From Rhodospirillales bacterium Ga0074136 (GTDB lineage: Bacteria; Pseudomonadota; Alphaproteobacteria; Acetobacterales; Acetobacteraceae): a DNA stretch of 47,910 nucleotides. A model generated the notes under the pieces. The model worked only from the letters and a program-made list of their open reading frames with translations, had not been told where the DNA came from and ran no database searches. Positions 8,540 through 16,804 of this stretch are shown here, piece after piece (the first letter of the stretch is position 1; each line of letters opens with the position of its first letter). The translations under genes and the position numbers were made by a program. The stretch spans positions 1 to 47,910 of the forward strand of contig LNEW01000022.1 in the NCBI GenBank assembly GCA_001464375.1, written 5' to 3'.

Positions 8540-9697
8540 TCACGCGTCGGATGGGGCCCGCACGCGGCCGAGTTGCGCCACCACCAGGTCGGCCAGGTCC
8601 CCCGGTTCGAGCAGCGACATGCAGGTCTGCGCCTTGGCGCAGTCGCCGTAGCAGCACAGGCAGTCGAGTGCCCTTGTCCATGTCTTGGCGACAAGCCCAT
8701 CGAAATCGGCGATCTCGGCCTGGCTGGTCGGGCCGAAGATGGCGACGCTGGGCAGGCCGATCGCGGTCGCGATGTGCAGCGCCAGGGTGTCGCCGCACAA
8801 CAGCACGTCGGCCTCGGCCAGCACGGCGACGAAGTCCGGGATCGAGCGTTCCGTCAGCACCGCCCGGATCGCGGGGTCGCCGCCACACAGGTCGAGCACG
8901 GCCTGCGTCTTCTGCGCCTCGGCCGCGCCGCCCAGCAGCAGGATGGTGGCATCGAGGCGCCGGCGCAGCAGCGTGCAGCACTGCGCGATCTGCGCGGCGT
9001 CGATCATCTTCTTGGGCCAGCGCGCGCCCGAGCCGATGTTGATGGCGATGCGCGCGCGCGCGCCGCGCGGCCCGACCAGCGCCGCCACCCGCGCCGCCGC
9101 GTCGGCACGCAGCGCGGGCGGCATGACCAGCGCCGGCGGCGCGACCGGCCCGTCGGCACCCAGGATGTCGGCCATCAGGCGCTGGTAGGTCTCGGTGTTC
9201 TGCCGCTTCAGCCGGTCGAAGGCGGCCATGGCGAGCCAGCGCTCCGCGGCGGCGTTGCTCGGGCGCACCACGCCGTTCTCGATGCCGAAGCCGACCGGGG
9301 GGCGCCTGGTCGCCGCCATGGTCGCGAGCGAGGCGCTGGCGACGTCGTTCGACAGCGAATAGACATGATCCCAGCCGCCGGTGGCCAGCCGCGCCATGCC
9401 GAGCTCGGACAGTTCGATCACCTCGTCGACGCCCTGCACCATGCCGACCAGTTCGACAGAATCGCGCCGGGTGATCCAGGCGATGTAGGCATCGGGGTGG
9501 CGCGCACGGATCAGCGGCAGCATGCTGGCCGAACGCAGCACGTCGCCGATGGCATCGAGCTTGATGAACAGGATTCGCGTGGCGACCGGCGAAGCGTGGC
9601 GGCAGGTCGGGCATTCCGATCCGTCGGCCTTGTTGAAGACGCAGGGCTTGGTCCCGAGGAAGTGTCGGCATCGGTCGTTGATCGGGACAGCGTCCAT
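8540..9697 (-). CDS. GT9-family (heptosyltransferase-like) glycosyltransferase with cysteine clusters
   Basis: 385 residues. RILFIKLDAIGDVLRSASML at about 46-65 is the canonical N-terminal GT9 motif, and INIGSGARWPKKM plus LCGDTLALHIATAIGLP are the nucleotide-sugar region, so transfer of a sugar (heptose or another NDP-sugar) to a glycolipid on the inner membrane is expected. Before the GT domain are four Cys (10, 19, 29, 32) with nearby His, and near the C-terminus is DCLCCYGDCAKAQTC; both could bind a metal. Two ATGs occur together at 9700 and 9697; GAGG lies 6 nt before the second, so I use 9697. The longer open frame to 9907 is unlikely to be translated. Divergent from the flippase gene over 276 bp. 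Confidence 0.88.
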   Translation of the reverse strand: MDAVPINDRCRHFLGTKPCVFNKADGSECPTCRHASPVATRILFIKLDAIGDVLRSASMLPLIRARHPDAYIAWITRRDSVELVGMVQGVDEVIELSELGMARLATGGWDHVYSLSNDVASASLATMAATRRPPVGFGIENGVVRPSNAAAERWLAMAAFDRLKRQNTETYQRLMADILGADGPVAPPALVMPPALRADAAARVAALVGPRGARARIAINIGSGARWPKKMIDAAQIAQCCTLLRRRLDATILLLGGAAEAQKTQAVLDLCGGDPAIRAVLTERSIPDFVAVLAEADVLLCGDTLALHIATAIGLPSVAIFGPTSQAEIADFDGLVAKTWTRALDCLCCYGDCAKAQTCMSLLEPGDLADLVVAQLGRVRAPSDA

Positions 9698-9973
9698 CAT
9701 GGTCCTCGAAGGATCGGCGCGCGGGCCGGTGTCGCACCGTGCGGCACCGCACAGCGCCATGCTGTTCGCCACGACCAGTGTTCCCGCCGATGCACCCTGG
9801 CGGCAACACGGATCAAGGCGCACGGCCAAAGGCCCGGCAGCCGCTACCGGTTGCCGGTCCCGAAGACGCATGGTATCGCCTGGATGGTTGATAGGCCAGC
9901 GCAACAAATCGATCCCGCGGGACGGCGCGGCATGCGGCTTGGCCAGCCTCGCCCTGGCCGATCGAGGGGAATG

Positions 9974-11353
9974 ATGGCAGCCGGCAGTCCGCAGGGTGGC
10001 GAAGCCGCCGCCGGGCGCGGCGGGCCTGACGGGGACGCGGGTCTGGCCAGCCGGGCGGCGCGCGACGCACTGATGGTCTTCGTCGGCCGCGTGGTCTTTG
10101 TCGCGCTGTGGTACGTGGCGCTGGTCCTGGTCTACAAAGGCCTTGGCGAGGATGACGCCGGCCTGGCGAATGCCGGCCTGTTCGCGGTGTCGATCGCCTG
10201 CGTCAAGATCATCAGCGGCTGCCTCATCGAGCCGGTCGACATCGCCCTGATGCGACGCGGGCCGGGGCTGCTGCGCAGCGACCCGCCGGCCGCCTTCCGC
10301 CTGTTCCGGGCTGCGTTCTGGATGCGCCTGGCTGCGGTGCTGACAGCCTGCGCCGTCCTCGTCGTGGGCGTGGCTGCCTACGGGTCGCGCTTTCCCGGCG
10401 CGGCGGGCCTCACGCCCCTGGTGCCCTTCATCGCGGCGACCGTGCTGGGGGAGATGCTGTTCCGCTCGGTGCTGGTCGTGCTCCAGGGGCAGGAACGCTT
10501 CCGCGCCTTCGTCCTGATCGAGGGCGTACTCCAGCTCGCGCGCTTCGCCGCGATCCTGGTCTTATGGGCCGGCGACGCGATGGATCTGCGGCATGTCATC
10601 GCCGGCTATGCGCTGGCGCCCTATGTCGCCGCGCTGGCGGGGGCTGCGGCGCTGCCGCGTGGCATCTTCGCGTCCGCCGCGACCGACCGGGACGCCTTCG
10701 CCGAGCTGCTTCATTTCCTGAAGTGGATGATCCCGGCGATGGTGCTTGCCACCTTCAACGAGCGGCTCGACGTGCTGCTCGTCTACGGTGTCGCCGGCGC
10801 GGCGGCGGCCGGGCTGTATGGCGCGATGATCACCCTGGCGCTGGCACCGGACCTGCTCGCCGGCAGCCTCGGGTCGATCCTCCAGCCGCGCATCGTCGAA
10901 TTGCAGGCGAAGGGCCACTATGGCGCGACGCTGCGGCGCTACCTGTGGGTCGCGCTGCCGGCCTGCGCCGTGTTGCTGGCTGGGGCCGTGCTGCTCGCCG
11001 GGGCTGTGATCCCTCGCTTGCTCGGCCCGACCTACGCGCAGGGGGTGCCGGTGTTCCTGTGGCTGCTGGCCGGCACGCTGTTCTGGCTGGCGGTGACGCC
11101 GCTGCCGATGGCGCTGGTGGCGATCCAGGCGCCACGCCGCGTCGCCTTCGTGACGCTTGGCCAGTCGGCCATCGTGCTGAGCGGCGGGCTGCTGCTGCTG
11201 CCCGCCTTCGGTGCCATCGGCATGGCGCAGACCATCTTCGGCATGCGGGTGGTGATCGCCCTCGTGCTGCTGGCCCTGGCACATCGGCTCGACCGGACTG
11301 CGCCAGCCCAACCCGCCGGCGGCGGCGGGCCTTTCGCCGGGCCGGCGCGATGA
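9974..11353 (+). CDS. Polysaccharide flippase, Wzx/MATE-like
   Basis: 459 residues, strongly hydrophobic, with roughly 12 predicted membrane segments by eye, beginning with ALMVFVGRVVFVALWYVALVLVY after an approximately 35-residue cytoplasmic tail. A length of 460 and alternating hydrophobic/charged blocks match oligosaccharide flippases that move undecaprenyl-linked repeat units across the inner membrane. Two adjacent ATGs (9971, 9974) follow GAGGGG; spacing favours 9974. The frame continues far upstream in sequence that is antisense to the GT9 gene and is not part of the gene. It is followed by a glycosyltransferase on the same strand. Assignment to Wzx rather than another MOP-superfamily transporter rests mainly on context. 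Confidence 0.82.
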   Translation: MAAGSPQGGEAAAGRGGPDGDAGLASRAARDALMVFVGRVVFVALWYVALVLVYKGLGEDDAGLANAGLFAVSIACVKIISGCLIEPVDIALMRRGPGLLRSDPPAAFRLFRAAFWMRLAAVLTACAVLVVGVAAYGSRFPGAAGLTPLVPFIAATVLGEMLFRSVLVVLQGQERFRAFVLIEGVLQLARFAAILVLWAGDAMDLRHVIAGYALAPYVAALAGAAALPRGIFASAATDRDAFAELLHFLKWMIPAMVLATFNERLDVLLVYGVAGAAAAGLYGAMITLALAPDLLAGSLGSILQPRIVELQAKGHYGATLRRYLWVALPACAVLLAGAVLLAGAVIPRLLGPTYAQGVPVFLWLLAGTLFWLAVTPLPMALVAIQAPRRVAFVTLGQSAIVLSGGLLLLPAFGAIGMAQTIFGMRVVIALVLLALAHRLDRTAPAQPAGGGGPFAGPAR

Positions 11354-11474
11354 TCGCGCCGCCAGGTCGGGGCCGCCTTGCACCTTTCGATCCTGCCAGG
11401 ACAGTGAAGCAAGACATGCGCGCAGCCACACGAGCGACCAACCGCCCCGCCACGCCCCGCCCGGAGCAGCGCCG

Positions 11475-12692
11475 ATGAACGCGCCGGCCGAACCGCTCGC
11501 GCTCGAAGGGGCCGACATCATCTGCCTCGGGCCCGCCGAATGGGGCGTGATCCGGGCCTCGACCGAATACACCATGTTCGCCTTCGCGCGCGCCAACCGC
11601 GTGATCTATGTCGAGCCCTTCGCATCCTGGATCACGCTGCTGCGCACCGCGCGCCTGCAGCGCCGGCGCCGCGAACGCAAGCCGATGATCGAGCAGGTGC
11701 GCGAGAACTTCTGGGTCTACCGGCCGCCGGCGATCGGGTTGCCGGGGATCACCCGGTCGGCGATGGCGTCGAACATCAACGGACGCATCCTGGCGCGACT
11801 GCTGCGCGGCGTGGCGCGGCAGCTCGGCTTCAAGGACCCAATCCTGTATTCGCCATTGTACAATTCCGCCGGCTTCCTGCGCAGCTACCCCGCGCGGCTA
11901 CGGGTGTTCGAGAACCAGGACTACGACGCCGCGCTGGCGCGCGACGACGACCACAAGCGCCTGGTGCTGGCGCTGGAGGCGGAAACCTGCCGCGCCGCCG
12001 ACCTGTGCTTCGCGGTGACCGACGAACTCGCCGACATCGTCCGGCCGTACAACCCGAACGTGCATCCGGTCTATTGCGGTGCGGCGCTTGAAGTCTATGG
12101 CCGCGCGCTCGACCCCGCGACCGAGGTTCCCGAGCCGATCGCGCGGTTGCCCGGGCCGGTGATCGGCTATCTCGGTGGCGTCGATCCCTGGAAGATCGAC
12201 ACCGGCCTGCTGCGCCACATCGCGAAGGCGCGGCCGGGCTGGAGCATCGCGCTGGTCGGCTATGTCTGGTTCGGCTTCGACAAATCGGTCTTTGCCGACT
12301 GCCCCAACATCCATGTGCTCGGCCCGCAGGACTACGACGACCTGCCGCGCTACGTGAAGGGCATGGATGTCGGCATCCTGCCCTTTCCCCTGAATGAGAT
12401 CACGCGCAACGGCGATGCGGTGAAGACGTATGAATACCTGGCGGCCGGTCGGCCGGTGGTGAGCACATCGGTGCCCGCGGCGCGGCGGCTCGCGCCGATG
12501 GTGCGCATCGCCGAGACGCCGGAGGCCTTCATCGCGGCGATCGAAGCCGCGCTGGCCGAGCCGCCGGAGATGCGCGCGGCGCGCCACGACTTCGTCCGCC
12601 CGCATTCGTGGGACTCACGCGCGCGGCAGAAGGCGGCGATCATCCGCCGCGCGCTGGATGGCGACCCGGCGGTGAGCCGAAGGCGGGGCTGA
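11475..12692 (+). CDS. GT-B fold glycosyltransferase (GT4/GT1-like)
   Basis: 405 residues. The C-terminal half has the pattern of a GT-B nucleotide-sugar domain: VIGYLGGVDPWKIDTGLL (about 219-236), IHVLGPQDYDDLPRYVKGMDVGILPF and KTYEYLAAGRPVVST, the last being the E-x7-E-like region that contacts the donor. The N-terminal half is divergent but contains VIYVEPFASW and RVFENQDYD, typical of a group of membrane-associated glycosyltransferases in polysaccharide loci. Start ATG 11475 has GGAGC 7 nt upstream. It lies 121 bp after the flippase and ends only 3 bp from the convergent deacetylase gene. Donor and acceptor unknown. Confidence 0.85.
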   Translation: MNAPAEPLALEGADIICLGPAEWGVIRASTEYTMFAFARANRVIYVEPFASWITLLRTARLQRRRRERKPMIEQVRENFWVYRPPAIGLPGITRSAMASNINGRILARLLRGVARQLGFKDPILYSPLYNSAGFLRSYPARLRVFENQDYDAALARDDDHKRLVLALEAETCRAADLCFAVTDELADIVRPYNPNVHPVYCGAALEVYGRALDPATEVPEPIARLPGPVIGYLGGVDPWKIDTGLLRHIAKARPGWSIALVGYVWFGFDKSVFADCPNIHVLGPQDYDDLPRYVKGMDVGILPFPLNEITRNGDAVKTYEYLAAGRPVVSTSVPAARRLAPMVRIAETPEAFIAAIEAALAEPPEMRAARHDFVRPHSWDSRARQKAAIIRRALDGDPAVSRRRG

Positions 12693-12695
12693 ACC

Positions 12696-13703
12696 TCAGC
12701 GATCGGCGCGTGCGGCGCGCAGCGGGTTCGACACGCCCGCCAGTTTCAGCCGCAGCGCCGCCGGGCTGTCGAAGGGCGCCACGCCGTGGCGCGGCCAGGC
12801 GTGGCGCTGCCCGGCATGGCGCGCGAACAGGTTGCCCGGCGCGGTGGTCACCGCGGTGCGGAAGCCGAGCGTGTCCGCCAGGCGCCATTCGCGTTCCCCC
12901 GTGGTGCCCGGCACGCCATAGGGGAAGGCGAGGTGGCGTACCGCACGCCCGGTCTCGTGCTCGAGCCGTTCGCGGCTGCCGGCCATCTCGGCCGCGGCCG
13001 CTGCCTCGTCCAGTGTGGCCAGCGGCGGATGGCTCAGCGTATGCGCGCCGATCTCGACGAAGGGGCAGTCGGCGAGCCGTCGCACCATCGCCCAGTCCAT
13101 CATGTGGCGCGCTGCCAGTGCGGCCGGGTCGGCGCCGTAGCGGCCCGCCAGCGCCGTCATCATCCCGGCGCGCACCGCCGGCGGTGCCCCCAGCATGACC
13201 CCGGCCGCGGTGGCGAAGGCGCGCGCCTTGGCCGGCGCATCGCCCGCCGGCAGGTCGGTCTCCTGCGGCAATGGCAGGCGCAGGACGGGTTCGCGGGCGA
13301 TCGCCTGGTCCAGCGCATACCACCACAGCGGTGCCGTTCCATCGACCAGGCCGGGCGCGACATAGATGGTGGCGGGCACGCGCCGCGCCTGCAGGATCGG
13401 CAGCAGGATGTCGTGGTTGTCGCGGTAGCCGTCATCGAAGGTGAGGCAGCAGAAGCGCCCCGGCCGCGGCTGCGCCAGCCTGTCCAGCGCCTCGTCCAGG
13501 CTCACCACCGCGACGCCGTCGGCAGCCAGCGTGTCGAGCAGCTGCTCGAACAGCGCGGCCGGGATGATGTTGCGCTGGTTGGCCTCGAAGAACAGCCCCG
13601 GGTCGCGCGGGCCGAGCCGGTGGAACACCAGCACCGCGCCCAGGCCGCCGAGCAACGGGCGGGCCAGCGCCGCGAGGCCGAGCCGGACCAGCAGCGCCTT
13701 CAC
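12696..13703 (-). CDS. Polysaccharide deacetylase (NodB-homology, CE4)
   Basis: 335 residues. CLTFDDGYRDN (about 86-96) holds the metal-binding Asp pair of NodB motif 1, and GAHTLSHPPL (219-228) is motif 2 with the H-x3-H metal ligands, so a zinc-type deacetylase acting on N- or O-acetyl groups is expected. AVLVFHRLGPRDPG near residues 23-36 is another family feature. The start is GTG 13703, with GAGG 8 nt upstream; ATG 13717 is in another frame and stops at once. No clear signal peptide. It follows the beta-propeller gene by 10 bp in a chain of coupled minus-strand genes and probably trims the repeat unit or polymer. Confidence 0.9.
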   Translation of the reverse strand: MKALLVRLGLAALARPLLGGLGAVLVFHRLGPRDPGLFFEANQRNIIPAALFEQLLDTLAADGVAVVSLDEALDRLAQPRPGRFCCLTFDDGYRDNHDILLPILQARRVPATIYVAPGLVDGTAPLWWYALDQAIAREPVLRLPLPQETDLPAGDAPAKARAFATAAGVMLGAPPAVRAGMMTALAGRYGADPAALAARHMMDWAMVRRLADCPFVEIGAHTLSHPPLATLDEAAAAAEMAGSRERLEHETGRAVRHLAFPYGVPGTTGEREWRLADTLGFRTAVTTAPGNLFARHAGQRHAWPRHGVAPFDSPAALRLKLAGVSNPLRAARADR

Positions 13704-13713
13704 CCGCCGCGCC

Positions 13714-14817
13714 TCATGGCCCGCAGGCCGCCTCGGCGAGGATGATGTCGGAGGTGAGGCCGGTGGTGCGCCCGCCGAAATACCACAGGCGGATGCGCCC
13801 GGGCTCGACCAGCGCGGTCGGCCCGCCGAGCGTCCAGGAATCCGGCTGCCCCTCCCGTGGGGCCAGGATCGGGTTGGCCGGGTTGCGTTCCCAGCGGATG
13901 CCGTCGGCGCTCCAGGCATGGCCGATGGCGCCGCGCTGCATCTCGATCCCGTCGCGGTAGTCGCGCAGCGCTGAGCCGAAGTAGAACATGTGGTAGCCCT
14001 GCGCCGCGTCGGCCACGACGTTGACGTGGCTCGCCCAGATCTCGTCCCAGGCGCCCGAGGGGCCGAGGGCGAAGACCGGGTTGGGCAGGCGGTTCCAGGT
14101 GACGCCGTCGGTCGAGGTGGCGTGGCCCACGCGGAAGGTGCGGAAGCCGTCCGCCGGTTCGCCCAGGCCGACATACCACATGCGGTACAGCCTCGCCCGC
14201 GCGTCGTACAGCACGCTGGGTTCGAGCACGCCGCCCTGGCGGCAGGCGCCGGGTGCGGTGCAGGCGGGTTGTTCCCAGGCGTGCATCGCCTCCAGCACCG
14301 GCGGGCCGTGCCGCGTCCAGCGCACGCCGTCGGGCGAGGTCGCGAGGCCGATCCCGAAGGTCAGGCTGCCATCCGGGCGGCGATTGCCGGTGTAGTACAT
14401 CCGGTACACGCCATCCGGGCCGACCAGCACGGAGGCGTTCTCGAGCCCTGGCGAATCCCAGTCGTTGTCCGGCGGCGGCAGCACCAGGTCCATCACCGGG
14501 TCGGGCCGCACGGGATCGCGCCAGACCGTCCAGACCAAGCCGTCGGCGCTCTGTGCGCGCGCGATGCCGCCGCGCTGGCGGCTGTTGGCGTTGGTGAACC
14601 ACATCTCGTAGCGGTCCCCACGGCGGATCACCGACGGGTCGGCGGCGATGCGATAGGGGCTGAGCGGCCCGCCCGAGGCGGTTTGCGCCACCGTGCCCAC
14701 GCGCGTGAAGGGCCCGGGGAAGCGACAGCGCGGGGCTGCCTCGGCGACCGACGCGGCGGCCAGGACCGTGGCGCCGGCCAGCGCGGCCATGGTGCGTCTC
14801 GGGTGCTGCGAGCGCAT
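13714..14817 (-). CDS. Secreted five-bladed beta-propeller, glycosidase-like
   Basis: 367 residues with a signal peptide (basic start MRSQHPRR, then a hydrophobic core ending ASVAEA). The mature part shows four recurrent blades with the form G-x-A-x-S-x-D-G-x-x-W followed by a P-V/I: ARAQSADGLVWT, LATSPDGVRWT, HATSTDGVTWN and HAWSADGIRWE. This repeat, with an Asp early (AADPSVIRRGDRYEMWFT), is characteristic of GH32/GH43/GH130-type propellers. An activity on a released or growing polysaccharide is possible; a purely structural role also fits. ATG 14817 lies 2 nt after the preceding gene's stop with GGGAGG upstream; GTG 14823 is an alternative with poorer spacing. Substrate unknown. Confidence 0.75.
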   Translation of the reverse strand: MRSQHPRRTMAALAGATVLAAASVAEAAPRCRFPGPFTRVGTVAQTASGGPLSPYRIAADPSVIRRGDRYEMWFTNANSRQRGGIARAQSADGLVWTVWRDPVRPDPVMDLVLPPPDNDWDSPGLENASVLVGPDGVYRMYYTGNRRPDGSLTFGIGLATSPDGVRWTRHGPPVLEAMHAWEQPACTAPGACRQGGVLEPSVLYDARARLYRMWYVGLGEPADGFRTFRVGHATSTDGVTWNRLPNPVFALGPSGAWDEIWASHVNVVADAAQGYHMFYFGSALRDYRDGIEMQRGAIGHAWSADGIRWERNPANPILAPREGQPDSWTLGGPTALVEPGRIRLWYFGGRTTGLTSDIILAEAACGP

Positions 14818-14819
14818 CC

Positions 14820-15623
14820 TCACCTCCCATCCGGCGGGGCGGCGGAGCGCCCCAGGGTGCGCGAGAAGTAGCGCAGCGCGCTCGCGACATGCCAGCGCCA
14901 GGCGCGGCTGAATGGCCGCTTCGCGCTGCTGCGCTGGTGCGCGTGCTCGAAGGCCAGCGCGGGGAAGACCCAGGTCGCGAGGCCCGCGCGGCTGAGGCGC
15001 CAGGCCAGGTCGACATCCTCGTAGTACAGCCGGTAGGCCTCATCCATGCCGCCGATCGCCTGGTAGTCGGCCCGGCGCATCAGCAGGAAGGCGCCGAAGA
15101 TCCAGTCGACCGGGAAGGGATGGTCGGTGCGCATGTCGGTCATCAGCCCGCGGCAATACCAGCCGGGCTGCACTGCCCAGCGATCCGCGCCCAGGCCGCG
15201 GGCGATCGGGATGGCGGGCGATGGGAAGCGGCGGAAGTTCTGCTGCGGCGTGCCGTCCTGGTCGAGCAGCGTGCAGCCGAGCAGGCCGACCTGCGGCCTG
15301 GCCTCCAGGAAGGCGAGTGCGTCAGCGAGGCGGCCGGCGCGATGCACGGTGTCGGGGTTGAGGAACAGGATGCAGCGCCCGCCGCTGGCCGCGGCGCCGC
15401 GGTTGCAGTTGGCGGCGAAGCCGACCGGGGCGGTGTTGGCCACGACCCGCGCCGGCGTGCCCGCCAGCGCCGCCGCCGCGCCGCCTGCCTGCAGGTTGTC
15501 GATCACCAGGATTTCCGCCCCGAGGCCCTCCAGCGCCGGCGCCAGGGAGGCGACGCATCCGGGCAGCAACGCCTCGTGCCCATGGCTGACGATGACGATC
15601 GACAGGTCGACCGGCGGGGTCAT
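14820..15623 (-). CDS. GT2-family glycosyltransferase (rhamnosyltransferase-like)
   Basis: 267 residues. DLSIVIVSHGHEALLPGCV begins the GT-A fold, ILFLNPDT (about 85-92) is the DxD-equivalent that holds the metal and nucleotide sugar, and FGAFLLMRRADYQAIGGMDE with YYEDVDLAWRL is the acceptor/catalytic region found in dTDP-rhamnosyltransferase-like GT2 enzymes. Expected to act on the cytoplasmic face of the inner membrane. Its start overlaps the stop of the GT4 gene at 15620 (ATGA), giving translational coupling. The sugar cannot be identified. Confidence 0.9.
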   Translation of the reverse strand: MTPPVDLSIVIVSHGHEALLPGCVASLAPALEGLGAEILVIDNLQAGGAAAALAGTPARVVANTAPVGFAANCNRGAAASGGRCILFLNPDTVHRAGRLADALAFLEARPQVGLLGCTLLDQDGTPQQNFRRFPSPAIPIARGLGADRWAVQPGWYCRGLMTDMRTDHPFPVDWIFGAFLLMRRADYQAIGGMDEAYRLYYEDVDLAWRLSRAGLATWVFPALAFEHAHQRSSAKRPFSRAWRWHVASALRYFSRTLGRSAAPPDGR

Positions 15624-16804
15624 GCGAGCGGGCCGGCGAGGGCCTCCTCGAACAGGGCGCGGACCTCGGCGCCATAGACGTCGCGGGCGTAGCGGCGTTC
15701 GACCCGCGCGCGCGCCGCATCGCCGAGCATGCGGCGGCGTGCCGGGTCGCGCAGCAGGCCCTCGATCGCGCCGGCCAGCGCGGCGGCGTCACCAGGCGGG
15801 CTCAGAAGGCCGCTCACCCCGTCCTCGATGATCTCCATCGGCCCGCCGGCGCGTGCGGCGATCACGGGTGTGCGCATCGCCATCGCCTCCATGATGACGG
15901 CGCCGAAGGGCTCCGGCGCGATCGAGGTGTGGCAGAACACATCGAGGTCGGCCATCAGCGCCGGGATGTCATCCATCCGGTAGCGCCAGCCCAGGAAGCG
16001 CAGCCTGTCCCCCAGGCCGAGCGCCGCGCCCTTCGCCAGCATCTGGTCGCGATAGGCCTCCATCCCGCCCGGCGCATCGCCGGACACCAGGAAGACCGCG
16101 TCGGGAAACGCGCGCGCCACCTGCGCCGCGGCATCGAGAAAGACGTCGAGCCCCTTCCACGGATCGAGCCGCGCGACGAAGCCCACCACCGGCGTGCCCG
16201 GCGCGATGCCGAGTTCGGCGCGCACCGAGCGCGTCACCGCCTCGCGCGACCAGACGCCGAGGTCGATGCCCTCGGCCAGGTAGCGGATGCGCGGATCCGC
16301 CGCACGCCCGCCGAAGACACTGCCCGAGACCGCATGGGTCATCGCGATGACCATGCGCGACAGGCCGAGCACCATCCGGCCCAGTGCCGGGCGCGCGACC
16401 GGGATCGCCGGCGGGATCTCGCGCACGTGCCAGATGTGCGGCGTCCGCGCGAGCCGCGCAGCGAAGCCGCCATAGAGGCAATAGAGCGAGTTCGTGTGGA
16501 CCACCTCGGCGCGCTCGGCGCGGATCAGCGCCGCGAGGTCGCGCACGGTCGGCCACATCCGCGCCAGGTAACGCCCCTGGTAGATGGGCGATGGCAGGGT
16601 GCGCAGCTGCATCATCGGCACCACGTGCACCCGCGCCCCGGCGGCGCGCAGCAGCGGCGTCACCGGGCCTTCCGCCGGCAGCGCCACGGTGAAATCGTAG
16701 CGCTCGCGCCCCATCGCCTCGATCAGGCGCACCAGCCCGATGTCGGACCCGCCGACCTCGTTGTTCGGGTGGACGTGGAAGATGCGCCGGCGTTCAGCGG
16801 CCAC
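15620..16804 (-). CDS. GT4-family glycosyltransferase
   Basis: 394 residues, GT-B fold. The acceptor side starts with HVHPNNEVGGSDIGLVRL (a GG-S loop), and the donor side has VGFVARLDPWKGLDVFLDA (about 215-233), VFLVSGDAPGG and EPFGAVIMEAMAMRTPV, the E-x7-E retaining-enzyme motif. Start is GTG 16804 with AAGGAGG 6 nt before it, overlapping 11 bp with the preceding GT4 gene. It belongs to a run of eight minus-strand genes in which most neighbours overlap or nearly touch. A retaining transferase of a hexose to the lipid-linked repeat unit is the likely role; the donor is unknown. Confidence 0.92.
   Translation of the reverse strand: MAAERRRIFHVHPNNEVGGSDIGLVRLIEAMGRERYDFTVALPAEGPVTPLLRAAGARVHVVPMMQLRTLPSPIYQGRYLARMWPTVRDLAALIRAERAEVVHTNSLYCLYGGFAARLARTPHIWHVREIPPAIPVARPALGRMVLGLSRMVIAMTHAVSGSVFGGRAADPRIRYLAEGIDLGVWSREAVTRSVRAELGIAPGTPVVGFVARLDPWKGLDVFLDAAAQVARAFPDAVFLVSGDAPGGMEAYRDQMLAKGAALGLGDRLRFLGWRYRMDDIPALMADLDVFCHTSIAPEPFGAVIMEAMAMRTPVIAARAGGPMEIIEDGVSGLLSPPGDAAALAGAIEGLLRDPARRRMLGDAARARVERRYARDVYGAEVRALFEEALAGPLA

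Noticed and set aside
9050..9066. Alternating GC run (GCGCGCGCGCGC) as a tandem repeat or Z-DNA element
   Set aside because: It lies inside the GT9 coding sequence and encodes ordinary Ala/Arg residues; short GC alternation is expected at this base composition.
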